Shown piece by piece: positions 21,821-28,759 of a stretch of DNA of 32,082 nucleotides. A program made the position numbers and the translations under genes. The stretch's first letter is position 1; every line of letters starts with the position of its first letter. Below the pieces are notes generated by a model. The model did not search any database and was not told the origin of the DNA. It saw only the letters and a list, made by a program, of their open reading frames with translations. This DNA comes from a virus, in the IMG/VR virus record IMGVR_UViG_3300032229_000160, positions 1 through 32,082 of that record; one strand, 5' to 3'.

Positions 21821-22039
21821 TTACATTTCGGAAGCAATCCAGAACAGTTCTGGAAATGCTTTGATGATGCGATCACGGTTTGAGTAGTCTGCGACACTAG
21901 CTGCGTCACCGATAGCTGCTGCAAAGCTACCGTAGCGGCCTGTACGCAGGTTTTTAATCGCTGTGGCAAGTAGTTCGCTGTCGTGATACAGGTAGTTTGA
22001 AGCGAATCCGGCTGGTGCGGTATTTGTCATGTTTTGCAT
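21821..22039 (-). CDS. First gene of the leftward operon, unknown function
   Basis: This 72-residue protein starts with AGGGAGA at good spacing and is the gene nearest the leftward promoter candidate. It has SELLATAIKNLRTGRYGSFA and NRDRIIKAFPELFWIASEM, mostly helical. Being first, it may be produced earliest and most strongly. No domain is recognised. Confidence 0.6.
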   Translation of the reverse strand: MQNMTNTAPAGFASNYLYHDSELLATAIKNLRTGRYGSFAAAIGDAASVADYSNRDRIIKAFPELFWIASEM

Positions 22040-22085
22040 TGTCTAATCTCCCTAGTGGATTGAATTACTGATTACTACAGCCATT

Positions 22086-22114
22086 ATTATGCAGATTATG
22101 TGCCATGCCGTAAA
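22086..22114 (-). promoter_or_regulatory. Leftward promoter candidate (TTTACG-17-CATAAT)
   Basis: Read on the minus strand, TTTACG (22109-22114) and CATAAT (22086-22091) are 17 bases apart and match sigma-70 boxes at 4/6 and 5/6. The predicted transcript begins near 22079, about 40 bases before the first leftward ATG. The dyad cluster lies just upstream of the -35 box. Confidence 0.5.
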
Positions 22115-22134
22115 GCATTATTTTAGGTGTTATG

Positions 22135-22212
22135 TGTAACAGAATGTGTCACATTTTGTGACAGTGTAACTGTTACAGTGTGACACTTATATGGTTACAT
22201 ATATATATATGT
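22135..22212. promoter_or_regulatory. Operator-like cluster of TGTSACA and TGTAAC dyads
   Basis: The stretch contains TGTCACA-TTT-TGTGACA (22147-22163), TGTAAC-T-GTTACA (22165-22177), a further TGTGACA at 22179 and a TGTAAC at 22135. The outer GTGTCACA (22146) and TGTGACAC (22179) also pair. A 16-bp perfect palindrome of AT steps lies at 22197-22212. The cluster is 20-100 bp upstream of the leftward promoter candidate. Confidence 0.6.
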
Positions 22213-22274
22213 CATGTAGGTAATTAGTCTATATGTAATATGGTCAGTATGTTGCGGAAAAGGAAGGATGACAG

Positions 22275-22304
22275 TATGACAACACGTCCTCTGACGTTGT
22301 CATA
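22275..22304. ncRNA. 13-bp hairpin with one bulge and CTCT loop
   Basis: TATGACAAC-a-CGTC pairs with GACGTTGTCATA around a CTCT loop: 13 base pairs with one bulged A. It lies in non-coding DNA between the operator cluster and the intrinsic terminator. It could be part of a leader RNA or a protein-binding DNA dyad. Confidence 0.5.
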
Positions 22305-22368
22305 TTTCTATCGGGTAAGGGTAAAGCTATCAATACCAGGTATTTAATATGCGTCTACTATTGATTAT

Positions 22369-22455
22369 GGTCTGATCTGGTCTGTTATTGGTCTGGTAAC
22401 TGTCAGCTTGGCAAGATTGTCCTTTTGGCTACTTCGATGGTCTAGGTGGGGTCTG
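22369..22455 (+). repeat. Phased GGTCTG hexamer repeats
   Basis: GGTCTG starts at 22369, 22379, 22390 and 22450, with GGTCTA at 22439. The spacings of 10, 11 and 11 bp (22439 to 22450) put neighbouring copies on the same DNA face. Confidence 0.5.
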
Positions 22456-22548
22456 TGTGGCGCGCCCCCCAACCAGCTCCCCCCAAAAGTTTTTTACGTT
22501 TTTTGGTATTGTTTGGTTTCTTCGCTGTTCTTCTCGTGGTGAGAGTTT

Positions 22549-22575
22549 GCCCCTGGTTGTCAGGGGCTTTTTTTT
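22549..22575 (+). terminator. Strong Rho-independent terminator
   Basis: GCCCCTG-GTTGT-CAGGGGC is followed by eight T. The stem is 7 bp with six G-C pairs. It acts on rightward transcripts only, as there is no T-run on the other strand. No gene ends upstream on this strand within the window except far away, so it would stop a non-coding transcript or read-through. Confidence 0.9.
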
Positions 22576-22585
22576 CGCCTATGAT
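22557..22585 (+). promoter_or_regulatory. Rightward promoter candidate (TTGTCA-17-TATGAT) overlapping the terminator
   Basis: TTGTCA (22557-22562) and TATGAT (22580-22585) each match the sigma-70 consensus at 5/6, with a 17-base spacer. Transcription would start near 22592, about 20 bases before the ATG at 22613. The -35 box lies in the loop and 3' arm of the terminator, and the spacer contains its T-run. Confidence 0.65.
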
Positions 22586-22612
22586 GATTATGTGGTGATA
22601 GGGAGGTTAGGT

Positions 22613-22843
22613 ATGTATAGTGAGGGTGGTATGGAGATTATGGTTGAAAGAGGTGTGGTGATGCCGCCTAAGTTAGAGAGTCGTTATCCGCATGGGGAGA
22701 TGGAGGTGGGTGACAGCTTTTTTGTGGTGGGTTTAGGGATGCAGGTTGTGCTGAACGCCAACTGGCGGGCGAGTAAGAAGTTGGGGTGGAAGTTTTCAGC
22801 TAGGAAAGAAGGGGATGGTATTAGGGTATGGAGGGTGACATGA
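22613..22843 (+). CDS. Small phage protein with YPxGEMEVGDSF motif (DUF7303-like)
   Basis: The start at 22613 is preceded by GGGAGG. Longer in-frame starts would include the terminator and are rejected. The 76-residue protein has SRYPHGEMEVGDSFFVVGLG, a middle helix (NANWRASKKLGWKFSARKE) and an ending GIRVWRVT. The Y-P-x-x-x-M-x-x-G-D-S-F and (T/R)-x-R-V-W-R pattern is common in phage proteins, and I place it tentatively near DUF7303. It is the first gene of the rightward operon, so it may be regulatory. Confidence 0.6.
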   Translation: MYSEGGMEIMVERGVVMPPKLESRYPHGEMEVGDSFFVVGLGMQVVLNANWRASKKLGWKFSARKEGDGIRVWRVT

Positions 22844-23037
22844 AGGTAGTGGAACTAAGAGAGGACTATGTGGACATGGCGCAGGATGATTACTGGGGCG
22901 CTGTACACCAGATGAATCAGGCTGAGTTGATTATGGAACTGCGTCGGCAGCAAGACAGGTCTGCAAGGCTGTTAGCAGAGTGCTTGTCAGAGTTGTCGAG
23001 GATTAAAAGGGTGGTGAATGGGTCAGCCTACGCCTGA
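22840..23037 (+). CDS. Small acidic/helical phage protein
   Basis: The ATG at 22840 overlaps the previous TGA and has GGAGGG four bases upstream. An upstream ATG at 22828 is less well placed. The 65-residue product is mostly helical, with DYWGAVHQMNQAELIMELRR and LLAECLSELSRIKRVV. No domain is recognised. Confidence 0.55.
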   Translation: MKVVELREDYVDMAQDDYWGAVHQMNQAELIMELRRQQDRSARLLAECLSELSRIKRVVNGSAYA

Positions 23038-23278
23038 GGAGAAGTATCGGGAGGAGTTATTGCTATCCAGAACGGTTCTGAGGACTGAGATGCAGAAGGC
23101 TGCACGGGCATATTCGCCTGCTGACAAGCGGGAGTTGCTGAAGACCTGGAATGAGGTCTACAAGCCTGAGGTGGCGCGGGAACTGTTGCGGGTAGCAAGG
23201 AACAAAGAAGCTATGTATCGCATAGCCAACTGGAACTTAGGTGAGTTTGATAAGGAGCGTCGCGGTGGCAAACGATAG
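23018..23278 (+). CDS. Helical phage protein before the terminase block
   Basis: This 86-residue protein starts 20 bases inside the previous gene, after AAGGGTGG. It has PEEKYREELLLSRTVLRTEM, SPADKRELLKTWNEVYKPEV and ARELLRVARNKEAMYRIANW, and a basic end. The helical make-up and the place just ahead of packaging genes could fit a small terminase-type protein, but no motif proves it. Confidence 0.55.
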   Translation: MGQPTPEEKYREELLLSRTVLRTEMQKAARAYSPADKRELLKTWNEVYKPEVARELLRVARNKEAMYRIANWNLGEFDKERRGGKR

Positions 23279-24059
23279 ATATTCCGATATTACGGTGGTT
23301 GCCATCTATGGCGATGGGCGAGGGTACATAGCTTTGCCTGCTTTGCAGAAGACTGCGGCAGCACTGCCTGGCAGCAAGCAATTGCTGATTACGAATGTGG
23401 CGGTGCAGACAGATGTGCCACAGAAGTTGGTGGCGCACGGACTGGACTACCATGCGTATTCCGAGTTTGTGCTGTACGGGTTGCATCACTATATCGACAC
23501 GCCGTATGCCTTGATCGTGCAGCACGACGGTTGGGCGTTGAATGGCGATAACTGGCGCGACGAATGGCTGACCTACGACTATGTGGGTGGGCTAACACAC
23601 GCAGCACTAACACCGTATGGCCTCTACAAGACTGCCTATACCTGGTGGGGCGAATCTGATGTCAGGGTTGTGCAGAACGGTGGCTTTAGTTTGCGTAGTA
23701 AGGCAATGCTAGAAGCGCCTTCTAAGTACGGCATCATGCGTAATCAAATGCCTGATGCCATGCTAATGAATGAGGATGTTCAGGTCTGCTGCTTTATGCG
23801 GCCTGCGTTAGAGAATGTTGGCATCCAGTTCTGCCCTGATGAACTCTCTAAGTATTTTTCTTTCGAGCATATTGGTGCGCCCCATGAAGGCATGGACTTG
23901 ACCAAGGTGTTTGGACATCACGCGAGATTTAGACAACTGATTTATGGTGACAAAGTATTGTGGAAACTCACCAGAGAACAGATGGCAAACTTCTTGGGTG
24001 AAGAAGCTGTCTATGATTTGTTTGCTGACCACTACAAATATGAAATGCTAATGGCATGA
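23265..24059 (+). CDS. DUF5672-family protein, probable glycosyltransferase-like
   Basis: The GTG at 23265 has AAGGAG seven bases upstream; an in-frame GTG at 23241 is possible. The 264-residue product has QHDGW (86-90), DEWLTYDYVGGLT, NGGFSLRS (138-145), NED (169-171) and SKYFSFEHIGAPHEG. These are the conserved blocks of DUF5672, which resembles GT-A enzymes. Gene order puts it between small proteins and terminase. It might glycosylate a virion or host component. The donor sugar cannot be read. Confidence 0.75.
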   Translation: MANDRYSDITVVAIYGDGRGYIALPALQKTAAALPGSKQLLITNVAVQTDVPQKLVAHGLDYHAYSEFVLYGLHHYIDTPYALIVQHDGWALNGDNWRDEWLTYDYVGGLTHAALTPYGLYKTAYTWWGESDVRVVQNGGFSLRSKAMLEAPSKYGIMRNQMPDAMLMNEDVQVCCFMRPALENVGIQFCPDELSKYFSFEHIGAPHEGMDLTKVFGHHARFRQLIYGDKVLWKLTREQMANFLGEEAVYDLFADHYKYEMLMA

Positions 24060-25822
24060 AATTTAATCTCGCGCAGTTTTACAAGTTCTGTTCGCAACTA
24101 AAGATTGAAACTAAAGAACAGGGCTTGAAGAAGATGGATGTGCTGCTAGGCACACAAACGTATGTGATGGATGAGATCAACAGAGGATTGGCTGAAGACA
24201 TCCACTTCTTTGTGATCCTAAAGGGGCGGCAGCTTGGCATCACAACTATTTCTTTGGCTTTAGACCTTTACTGGCACTTTATACACAATGGACTACAAGG
24301 CACACTCACCACAGACACAGAAGAAAACCGAGATATGTTCCGGTCAACCCTTGCCATGTACATGGAAGGTTTACCTAAAGAGTGGCGCATCCCGCTTCTT
24401 GCCCACAACCGGAATCAGCTTCAACTCAAGAATAGAAGCCGCCTCTTTTATCAAGTCGCGGGGCTTAGAGCAAAAGGCTCACTTGGTCGCGGTAAGGCCA
24501 TCACGTTTCTACACGGAACAGAAACTTCGTCCTGGGGTGATGAAGAAGGACTAGCATCATTGCTAGCGTCTTTGGCTGAAACCAACCCGAATCGTTTGTA
24601 CATCTTCGAGTCCACTGCGCGTGGCTTTAATATGTTCCACGATATGTACGTCACCGCGAAACGCGCTAAGACACAAAGAGCAATCTTCTGTGGCTGGTGG
24701 CGTAACCAGTTTTATTCCGTGGACGCCAACTCACAGATTTACAAAGTCTATTGGGATGGCAAGTTAACGCCTGAAGAAAAAGAATGGACACGCGACATTA
24801 AGAAACTCTACGACGTAGAGATCAATAGCAGACAGATGGCGTGGTGGCGTTGGAAGCTGCATGAGGGCATCAAGGATGATGCGTTGATGTATCAGGAGTT
24901 CCCACCGACTGAAGACTATGCGTTCATCATGACGGGTACGTCGTTCTTCTCGAACGCCCGTTGTACGGACATGATGAAGATTGCTAAGAAGATTGGTTGC
25001 GACTATTACCGCTACAGCATGGGCGCAAACTTCTTAGATACAGAAGTGGTGAAGTCTACTGAACGCCTGGCAACTCTGAAGATATGGGAGGAACCCGTTG
25101 ATACGGCTTATTACGTTATTGGCGCAGACCCTGCTTATGGCAGTTCTGATTGGGCTGATCGTTTTTGCATACAAGTCTTCCGTTGCTACGCTGACGGTAT
25201 GGAGCAGGTTGCAGAGTTTGCGACACCGGAGATGAACACCTATCAGTTCGCGTGGGTGATTGCCCACCTTGCTGGTGCTTACAAGAACTCGACACTTAAC
25301 CTTGAGGTCAATGGCCCTGGTCAGGCAGTCATCAATGAACTGAGAAACTTGAAACGACAGGCTGCGACATTAACTGGTCAACAAGGCCATGACTTGATGA
25401 ACGTGCTAGGTAGCATGAGCAACTACATCTGGCGGCGTAACGATACGTTAGGCGGTATCAGTAACAGCATCGGCTGGATTACGACATCACAGACTAAAGA
25501 GCGAATGCTGTCGTACATGAAGGATTACTTTGAGCGCAACATGATGGCGGTTTACTCGACAGAGTTGATTGATGAGATGAAGACCATTGTGCGTGATGGT
25601 TCTAGCATTGAAGCAACAGGTAGAAACAAAGATGATCGTGTGATGGCTGCTGCTTTGGCTTGCGCGGCATTTGCCGAGCAGGTTCAGCCTAAGTTGATCA
25701 ACATGAAGATCACCCGCGAGATGAGCAGAAAGACGGATGACATGACGCCAGAGCAGGTAGCGGTGGGCAGGAACGTATCGGATTACTTGAAAAGGATTGG
25801 TATTTATGGAGGCAATGCGTGA
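24056..25822 (+). CDS. terL: Terminase large subunit
   Basis: The 588-residue protein has an ATPase part with a Walker A-like G57-R-Q-L-G-I-T-T64 and a Walker B region with acidic E156 (ITFLHGTE). The C-terminal nuclease has D358 (VIGADPAYGSSDWADRFCIQ), E417 (NLEVNGPG) and D526/D527 (NKDDRVMAAALA). These are the two-domain features of large terminases, which pump DNA into the procapsid and cut the concatemer. The length is typical. The ATG overlaps the previous stop by four bases and its stop overlaps the next GTG. Which small subunit it uses is not certain. Confidence 0.93.
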   Translation: MKFNLAQFYKFCSQLKIETKEQGLKKMDVLLGTQTYVMDEINRGLAEDIHFFVILKGRQLGITTISLALDLYWHFIHNGLQGTLTTDTEENRDMFRSTLAMYMEGLPKEWRIPLLAHNRNQLQLKNRSRLFYQVAGLRAKGSLGRGKAITFLHGTETSSWGDEEGLASLLASLAETNPNRLYIFESTARGFNMFHDMYVTAKRAKTQRAIFCGWWRNQFYSVDANSQIYKVYWDGKLTPEEKEWTRDIKKLYDVEINSRQMAWWRWKLHEGIKDDALMYQEFPPTEDYAFIMTGTSFFSNARCTDMMKIAKKIGCDYYRYSMGANFLDTEVVKSTERLATLKIWEEPVDTAYYVIGADPAYGSSDWADRFCIQVFRCYADGMEQVAEFATPEMNTYQFAWVIAHLAGAYKNSTLNLEVNGPGQAVINELRNLKRQAATLTGQQGHDLMNVLGSMSNYIWRRNDTLGGISNSIGWITTSQTKERMLSYMKDYFERNMMAVYSTELIDEMKTIVRDGSSIEATGRNKDDRVMAAALACAAFAEQVQPKLINMKITREMSRKTDDMTPEQVAVGRNVSDYLKRIGIYGGNA

Positions 25823-26211
25823 TCGACATTATTCCTAAAAAGGAATTGTTAAGAATTATCAAAGCGTTTGTGGCTGATGAGAGGCGCGGGATACCGCTGG
25901 AGTTGTTTTCAGAGTTGTGTGGCGTTGATCGCAAAACGCTTTACAACGTCTTCATCAATGAGAAGTATCCGATGACTGAGTTGATTCAGCGCAGGGTGTC
26001 CAGAGGCTATGACGCTTGGCGTAATGGCGAGATTGCTGTGATGGAACGCTACGGCAAGAAGTGGATCGAATGGCGCAAAGAACCCAAGATGAGGATGGTC
26101 AGAGGCTATGGCCTGACGTTGAAAGATGGCGAGATTAAACTGGATATTGGTATTAAGAATCGTCTTGATTATGCTGGTTATTCACTTGATGATAAATTGA
26201 AGGGGATATGA
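25819..26211 (+). CDS. Putative HTH protein next to terminase (small-subunit candidate)
   Basis: The start is a GTG (GTGA overlap) with GGAGG six bases upstream. The 130-residue protein has an HTH-like stretch at about 27-55 (LELFSELCGVDRKTLYNVFI) and a basic middle (YDAWRNGEIAVMERYGKKWI). The C-terminal half is beta/helical (RMVRGYGLTLKDGEIKLDIG). The DNA-binding part and the place directly after the large terminase make it a candidate for the small terminase subunit or a packaging accessory. Confidence 0.55.
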   Translation: MIDIIPKKELLRIIKAFVADERRGIPLELFSELCGVDRKTLYNVFINEKYPMTELIQRRVSRGYDAWRNGEIAVMERYGKKWIEWRKEPKMRMVRGYGLTLKDGEIKLDIGIKNRLDYAGYSLDDKLKGI

Positions 26212-26213
26212 TT

Positions 26214-26696
26214 ATGGGAATATTGCGTGATTATCATTGTCAGACACACGGATACTTTGAGTCGTTTGACGCCAAGTGTCCGATGAAAAGCTGTGATGAA
26301 GAAGTGTCTATCGTGCATCTTCAGCCGGTTGGTTTAAAGTCTGATAAGACTAAACACAATGACAAGACGCTAAGTCAGCTAGCGATGGACTTCGATATGA
26401 CGGACATCAAGTCGGTGCGCGAGGGCGAAAGTCAGTCGGGTTATCTCACCCGCAACAACAAGACGCCACCGGAAGCGCCAAGAGAGCAGCGGCCTGGTGA
26501 CGCTGTGATGTGGGGCAATACGTCCGGCACTCGCTGGAATCTGGACAGCCTAGTGAAGGGCAATGGTTATCGTTCTATTAACGGTGAATCCGTGGGCGTG
26601 AACCCTAAAGACCTAGGTAACTTGACAGCACCCAAGGCTGCGAGTTATATAGCCGATCATGACAACCTGCAAATAAATCCAAATGCGGATACCTAG
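26214..26696 (+). CDS. Zinc-ribbon-like phage protein before portal
   Basis: The ATG at 26214 is preferred over 26208 because AAGGGG lies eight bases upstream. The 160-residue protein begins MGILRDYHCQTHGYFESFDA and has C9, H12, C22 and C27, which can bind zinc. The rest is hydrophilic and probably disordered, with PREQRPGDAVMWGNTSGTRW. It overlaps the portal start by 14 bases. Such N-terminal zinc modules occur near phage packaging genes, with an unknown role. Confidence 0.6.
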   Translation: MGILRDYHCQTHGYFESFDAKCPMKSCDEEVSIVHLQPVGLKSDKTKHNDKTLSQLAMDFDMTDIKSVREGESQSGYLTRNNKTPPEAPREQRPGDAVMWGNTSGTRWNLDSLVKGNGYRSINGESVGVNPKDLGNLTAPKAASYIADHDNLQINPNADT

Positions 26697-28308
26697 CAAC
26701 CCAGTACACCGTGAGGAGTTCTATCTGGACTTGATCCAGAAGTGCTTTGTGTCACGGGAGGAGCGCAAGGCTGATTACTCCGCACTTCGATCCTACTATT
26801 TGTTTGGCTCAGCGCCGGAAGAATCACCGGCGCTTTTTAACAAGATTTTTCCGCACATTGATCAGCTAACGTCATTCCTGTATTCCGCAGAAACGACACG
26901 CTTTACCATCAACATCGGCGCAGAGGTCAATCCTCAGGAACACCGGAAGATTCCGGTACTGACCAACAAGCTGAACGATGAATGGCTAAACAGCAACTGC
27001 GATCAAGTCTTCTCGACCGCCCTAACTTGGGCGCTGTGCTTTGGCACAACCTACGTCAAGCTGATCGTCAATAATGGCGTCCATCCGTATATGGTGGAAC
27101 CGTCTTCTATTGGCGTGTTGCGTGAGGATGTGGTCTACACGGATCGTCAAGAAGCAATAGCGCAGACCTATTACATTACCAAGTCGGAACTCTACGCTCG
27201 TCTGTACTCGCATCCCAAGCGCGATGAGATTGTCAAACGGGTAACGTCTTCTTACCAGCCGCAGCAACTCGACATCCCTGATGGCATTGACCGCATCATT
27301 ATGTCGCAGACCAACCCGACCATGACCGGCACAGTCAACCTAGACCTGTCCGGCATGAACCGCTACAAGGCACGGGTAGCTGAAGATACGGTAGAGATGA
27401 CGGAACTGTGGGTCTGGAACGATGACACGCTGGACTACCAAGTAGTCACTATTGCCGAACCAGACGTCATCATCTATGACCGACCAGGTGAGCAAGTCTT
27501 CCTAAAGGGTGAACTGCCATTCGTGCAACTCTGTCCTAACCCCATGTACGACTATTATTGGGGTCAGAGCGAAGTTCAGCGGTTGGTGTTCTTGCAGTCA
27601 TTGCGGAACAAGCGCATGACCGAGATTTTGGACTTGCTGTCTAAACAAGTTAATCCACCGACAGCGTTGATTGGCTTTACCGGCATTCTGGATGAGAAGA
27701 ACTTTGCGTTGAATCGGGCAGGCGGTTTGCTGGCAACCGATATGCCGAACGCCAAAGTTGAGAAGATGGCTCCAAATATGCCAGGCGATCTTTTCGAGGT
27801 GATCCGTGAAGTGGATCAGATGTTCGCGGAAGCGTCAGGTATTACAAGCGTACTATCAGGCAGAGGGGAAACCGGCGTCAGAAGCCAAGGTCATGCCTCC
27901 CAACTCGCCCGACTCGGCTCCTCCAGAGCAAAAAAACGTGCGCTCGTCATTGAAGATAGTCTGGAAAAAGTAGCAACGCTCTACCTAAAACTGATTCAAG
28001 CCTACGATGACACCAAGCTAAAAGATTCAGAAGGCTTGTCATTTATACCAGAACAGTTTACAAAAAACTATGTGGTGAAGGTAGACGCGCATTCCAACAG
28101 CCCGATCTTTACTGAAGACCTACGTCAACTGGCCTTCAATATGTTTAAGGCTGGCGCTATCGACAAAGAATCTCTGATAGATTTGCTAGAACCGCCGATG
28201 AAGCAGTTGTTGAAAGAGAAACTAAAGCGCATGGAAGCAAAACAAGCGCAGCAGCCTCAACAGCAACCGCAGCAAGGTAAACCTGACTTGAAAGCAGTGG
28301 GGGAATAA
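26683..28308 (+). CDS. Portal protein
   Basis: The 541-residue protein follows the terminase block. It has IFPHIDQLTSFLYSAETTRF, a long mixed middle with SEVQRLVFLQSLRNKRMTEI, and a helical wing with GITSVLSGRGETGVRSQGHA and ASQLARLGSSRAKKRALVIE, a hallmark of phage portal subunits. The end is Gln-rich and probably disordered. Portal dodecamers form the DNA entry vertex, nucleate the capsid and bind the terminase. Its stop shares a base with the next ATG. Confidence 0.85.
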   Translation: MRIPSNPVHREEFYLDLIQKCFVSREERKADYSALRSYYLFGSAPEESPALFNKIFPHIDQLTSFLYSAETTRFTINIGAEVNPQEHRKIPVLTNKLNDEWLNSNCDQVFSTALTWALCFGTTYVKLIVNNGVHPYMVEPSSIGVLREDVVYTDRQEAIAQTYYITKSELYARLYSHPKRDEIVKRVTSSYQPQQLDIPDGIDRIIMSQTNPTMTGTVNLDLSGMNRYKARVAEDTVEMTELWVWNDDTLDYQVVTIAEPDVIIYDRPGEQVFLKGELPFVQLCPNPMYDYYWGQSEVQRLVFLQSLRNKRMTEILDLLSKQVNPPTALIGFTGILDEKNFALNRAGGLLATDMPNAKVEKMAPNMPGDLFEVIREVDQMFAEASGITSVLSGRGETGVRSQGHASQLARLGSSRAKKRALVIEDSLEKVATLYLKLIQAYDDTKLKDSEGLSFIPEQFTKNYVVKVDAHSNSPIFTEDLRQLAFNMFKAGAIDKESLIDLLEPPMKQLLKEKLKRMEAKQAQQPQQQPQQGKPDLKAVGE

Positions 28309-28475
28309 TGGCAGCGAACGGCATTTCACCAAAGGCTGACCAGCCAAGAGCAGGAACTTCGCAGCCAATGAAAGATTCGCCCAGGCAACCAGACCTGCAA
28401 TATCGGGTTCAGGGCATGAAAAGTTTTGACCGTAGCCCGTCTACACGCACTTACGGACGAACAATAAGGGGATAA
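28308..28475 (+). CDS. Small hydrophilic protein after portal
   Basis: A 55-codon frame begins at an ATG that overlaps the portal TAA (TAATG). It reads MAANGISPKADQPRAGTSQP, then MKDSPRQPDLQYRVQGMKSF and a basic end. It is disordered-looking and rich in Pro, Ser and Arg. No family is recognised. Coupling to the portal gene supports translation. Confidence 0.5.
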   Translation: MAANGISPKADQPRAGTSQPMKDSPRQPDLQYRVQGMKSFDRSPSTRTYGRTIRG

Positions 28476-28494
28476 GTTTAGTCAGGAGATGACG

Positions 28495-28536
28495 ATGTAC
28501 AAGAAAATGAAGCGTAGTCGCAAGACCCGTCGTTAA
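28495..28536 (+). CDS. 13-residue Arg/Lys micropeptide, copy A
   Basis: A 14-codon frame including stop reads MYKKMKRSRKTRR, preceded by AGGAG. Ten of 13 residues are Lys, Arg or Met/Tyr, with net charge near +8. It lies in non-coding DNA between portal and scaffold-like genes. A similar frame occurs 76 bases downstream, which supports both. Confidence 0.45.
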   Translation: MYKKMKRSRKTRR

Positions 28537-28612
28537 TTAGTTCCCCCGAAAGGGAAAAGGGTGTGGCTGCCTGCCCCATGAACTAGGTGGCCGCTGCTTA
28601 AAGGAGTCCATC

Positions 28613-28654
28613 ATGGCACGCAAAGCACGCAAAGGTCGTAAAGGCCGCAAGTAA
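28613..28654 (+). CDS. 13-residue Arg/Lys micropeptide, copy B
   Basis: A 14-codon frame including stop reads MARKARKGRKGRK, preceded by AAGGAG at good spacing. It is built of R-K pairs separated by Ala or Gly. Its stop is directly followed by a UUCG hairpin. Length equal to copy A suggests a related role, perhaps DNA charge neutralisation or translation coupling, but neither is shown. Confidence 0.5.
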   Translation: MARKARKGRKGRK

Positions 28655-28701
28655 TCCTTCGGGATTTCCCTGCGGGGGCGGGGAGTTTAAATATACGCCC
28701 C
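28653..28701 (+). terminator. UUCG hairpin and GC stem, possible terminator or leader
   Basis: AATCC-TTCG-GGATT (28653-28666) forms a stable tetraloop hairpin. GGGGCG (28675-28680) can pair with CGCCCC (28696-28701). Only short T-runs follow, so intrinsic termination is possible but weak. The segment is in the 105-bp gap before the next gene. Confidence 0.4.
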
Positions 28702-28704
28702 TAC

Positions 28705-28733
28705 TTGACAAAAGCTATTAAAAAGCTTACTTC
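28705..28733 (+). promoter_or_regulatory. Possible promoter: consensus -35 TTGACA, poor -10
   Basis: TTGACA is exact at 28705-28710. The base at the usual -10 position is TACTTC, only 2/6. An AAGCT/AGCTT dyad lies in the spacer. It could drive the capsid genes with help from an activator or phage factor. Confidence 0.3.
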
Positions 28734-28759
28734 TATCGCCAAAATTTATTGGGGTATTT

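Noticed and set aside
22457-22612. N-terminal extension of the protein at 22613 to an upstream start
   Set aside because: It would be translated through the terminator stem and its T-run, with a Pro/Phe-rich low-quality sequence. The GGGAGG site favours 22613.
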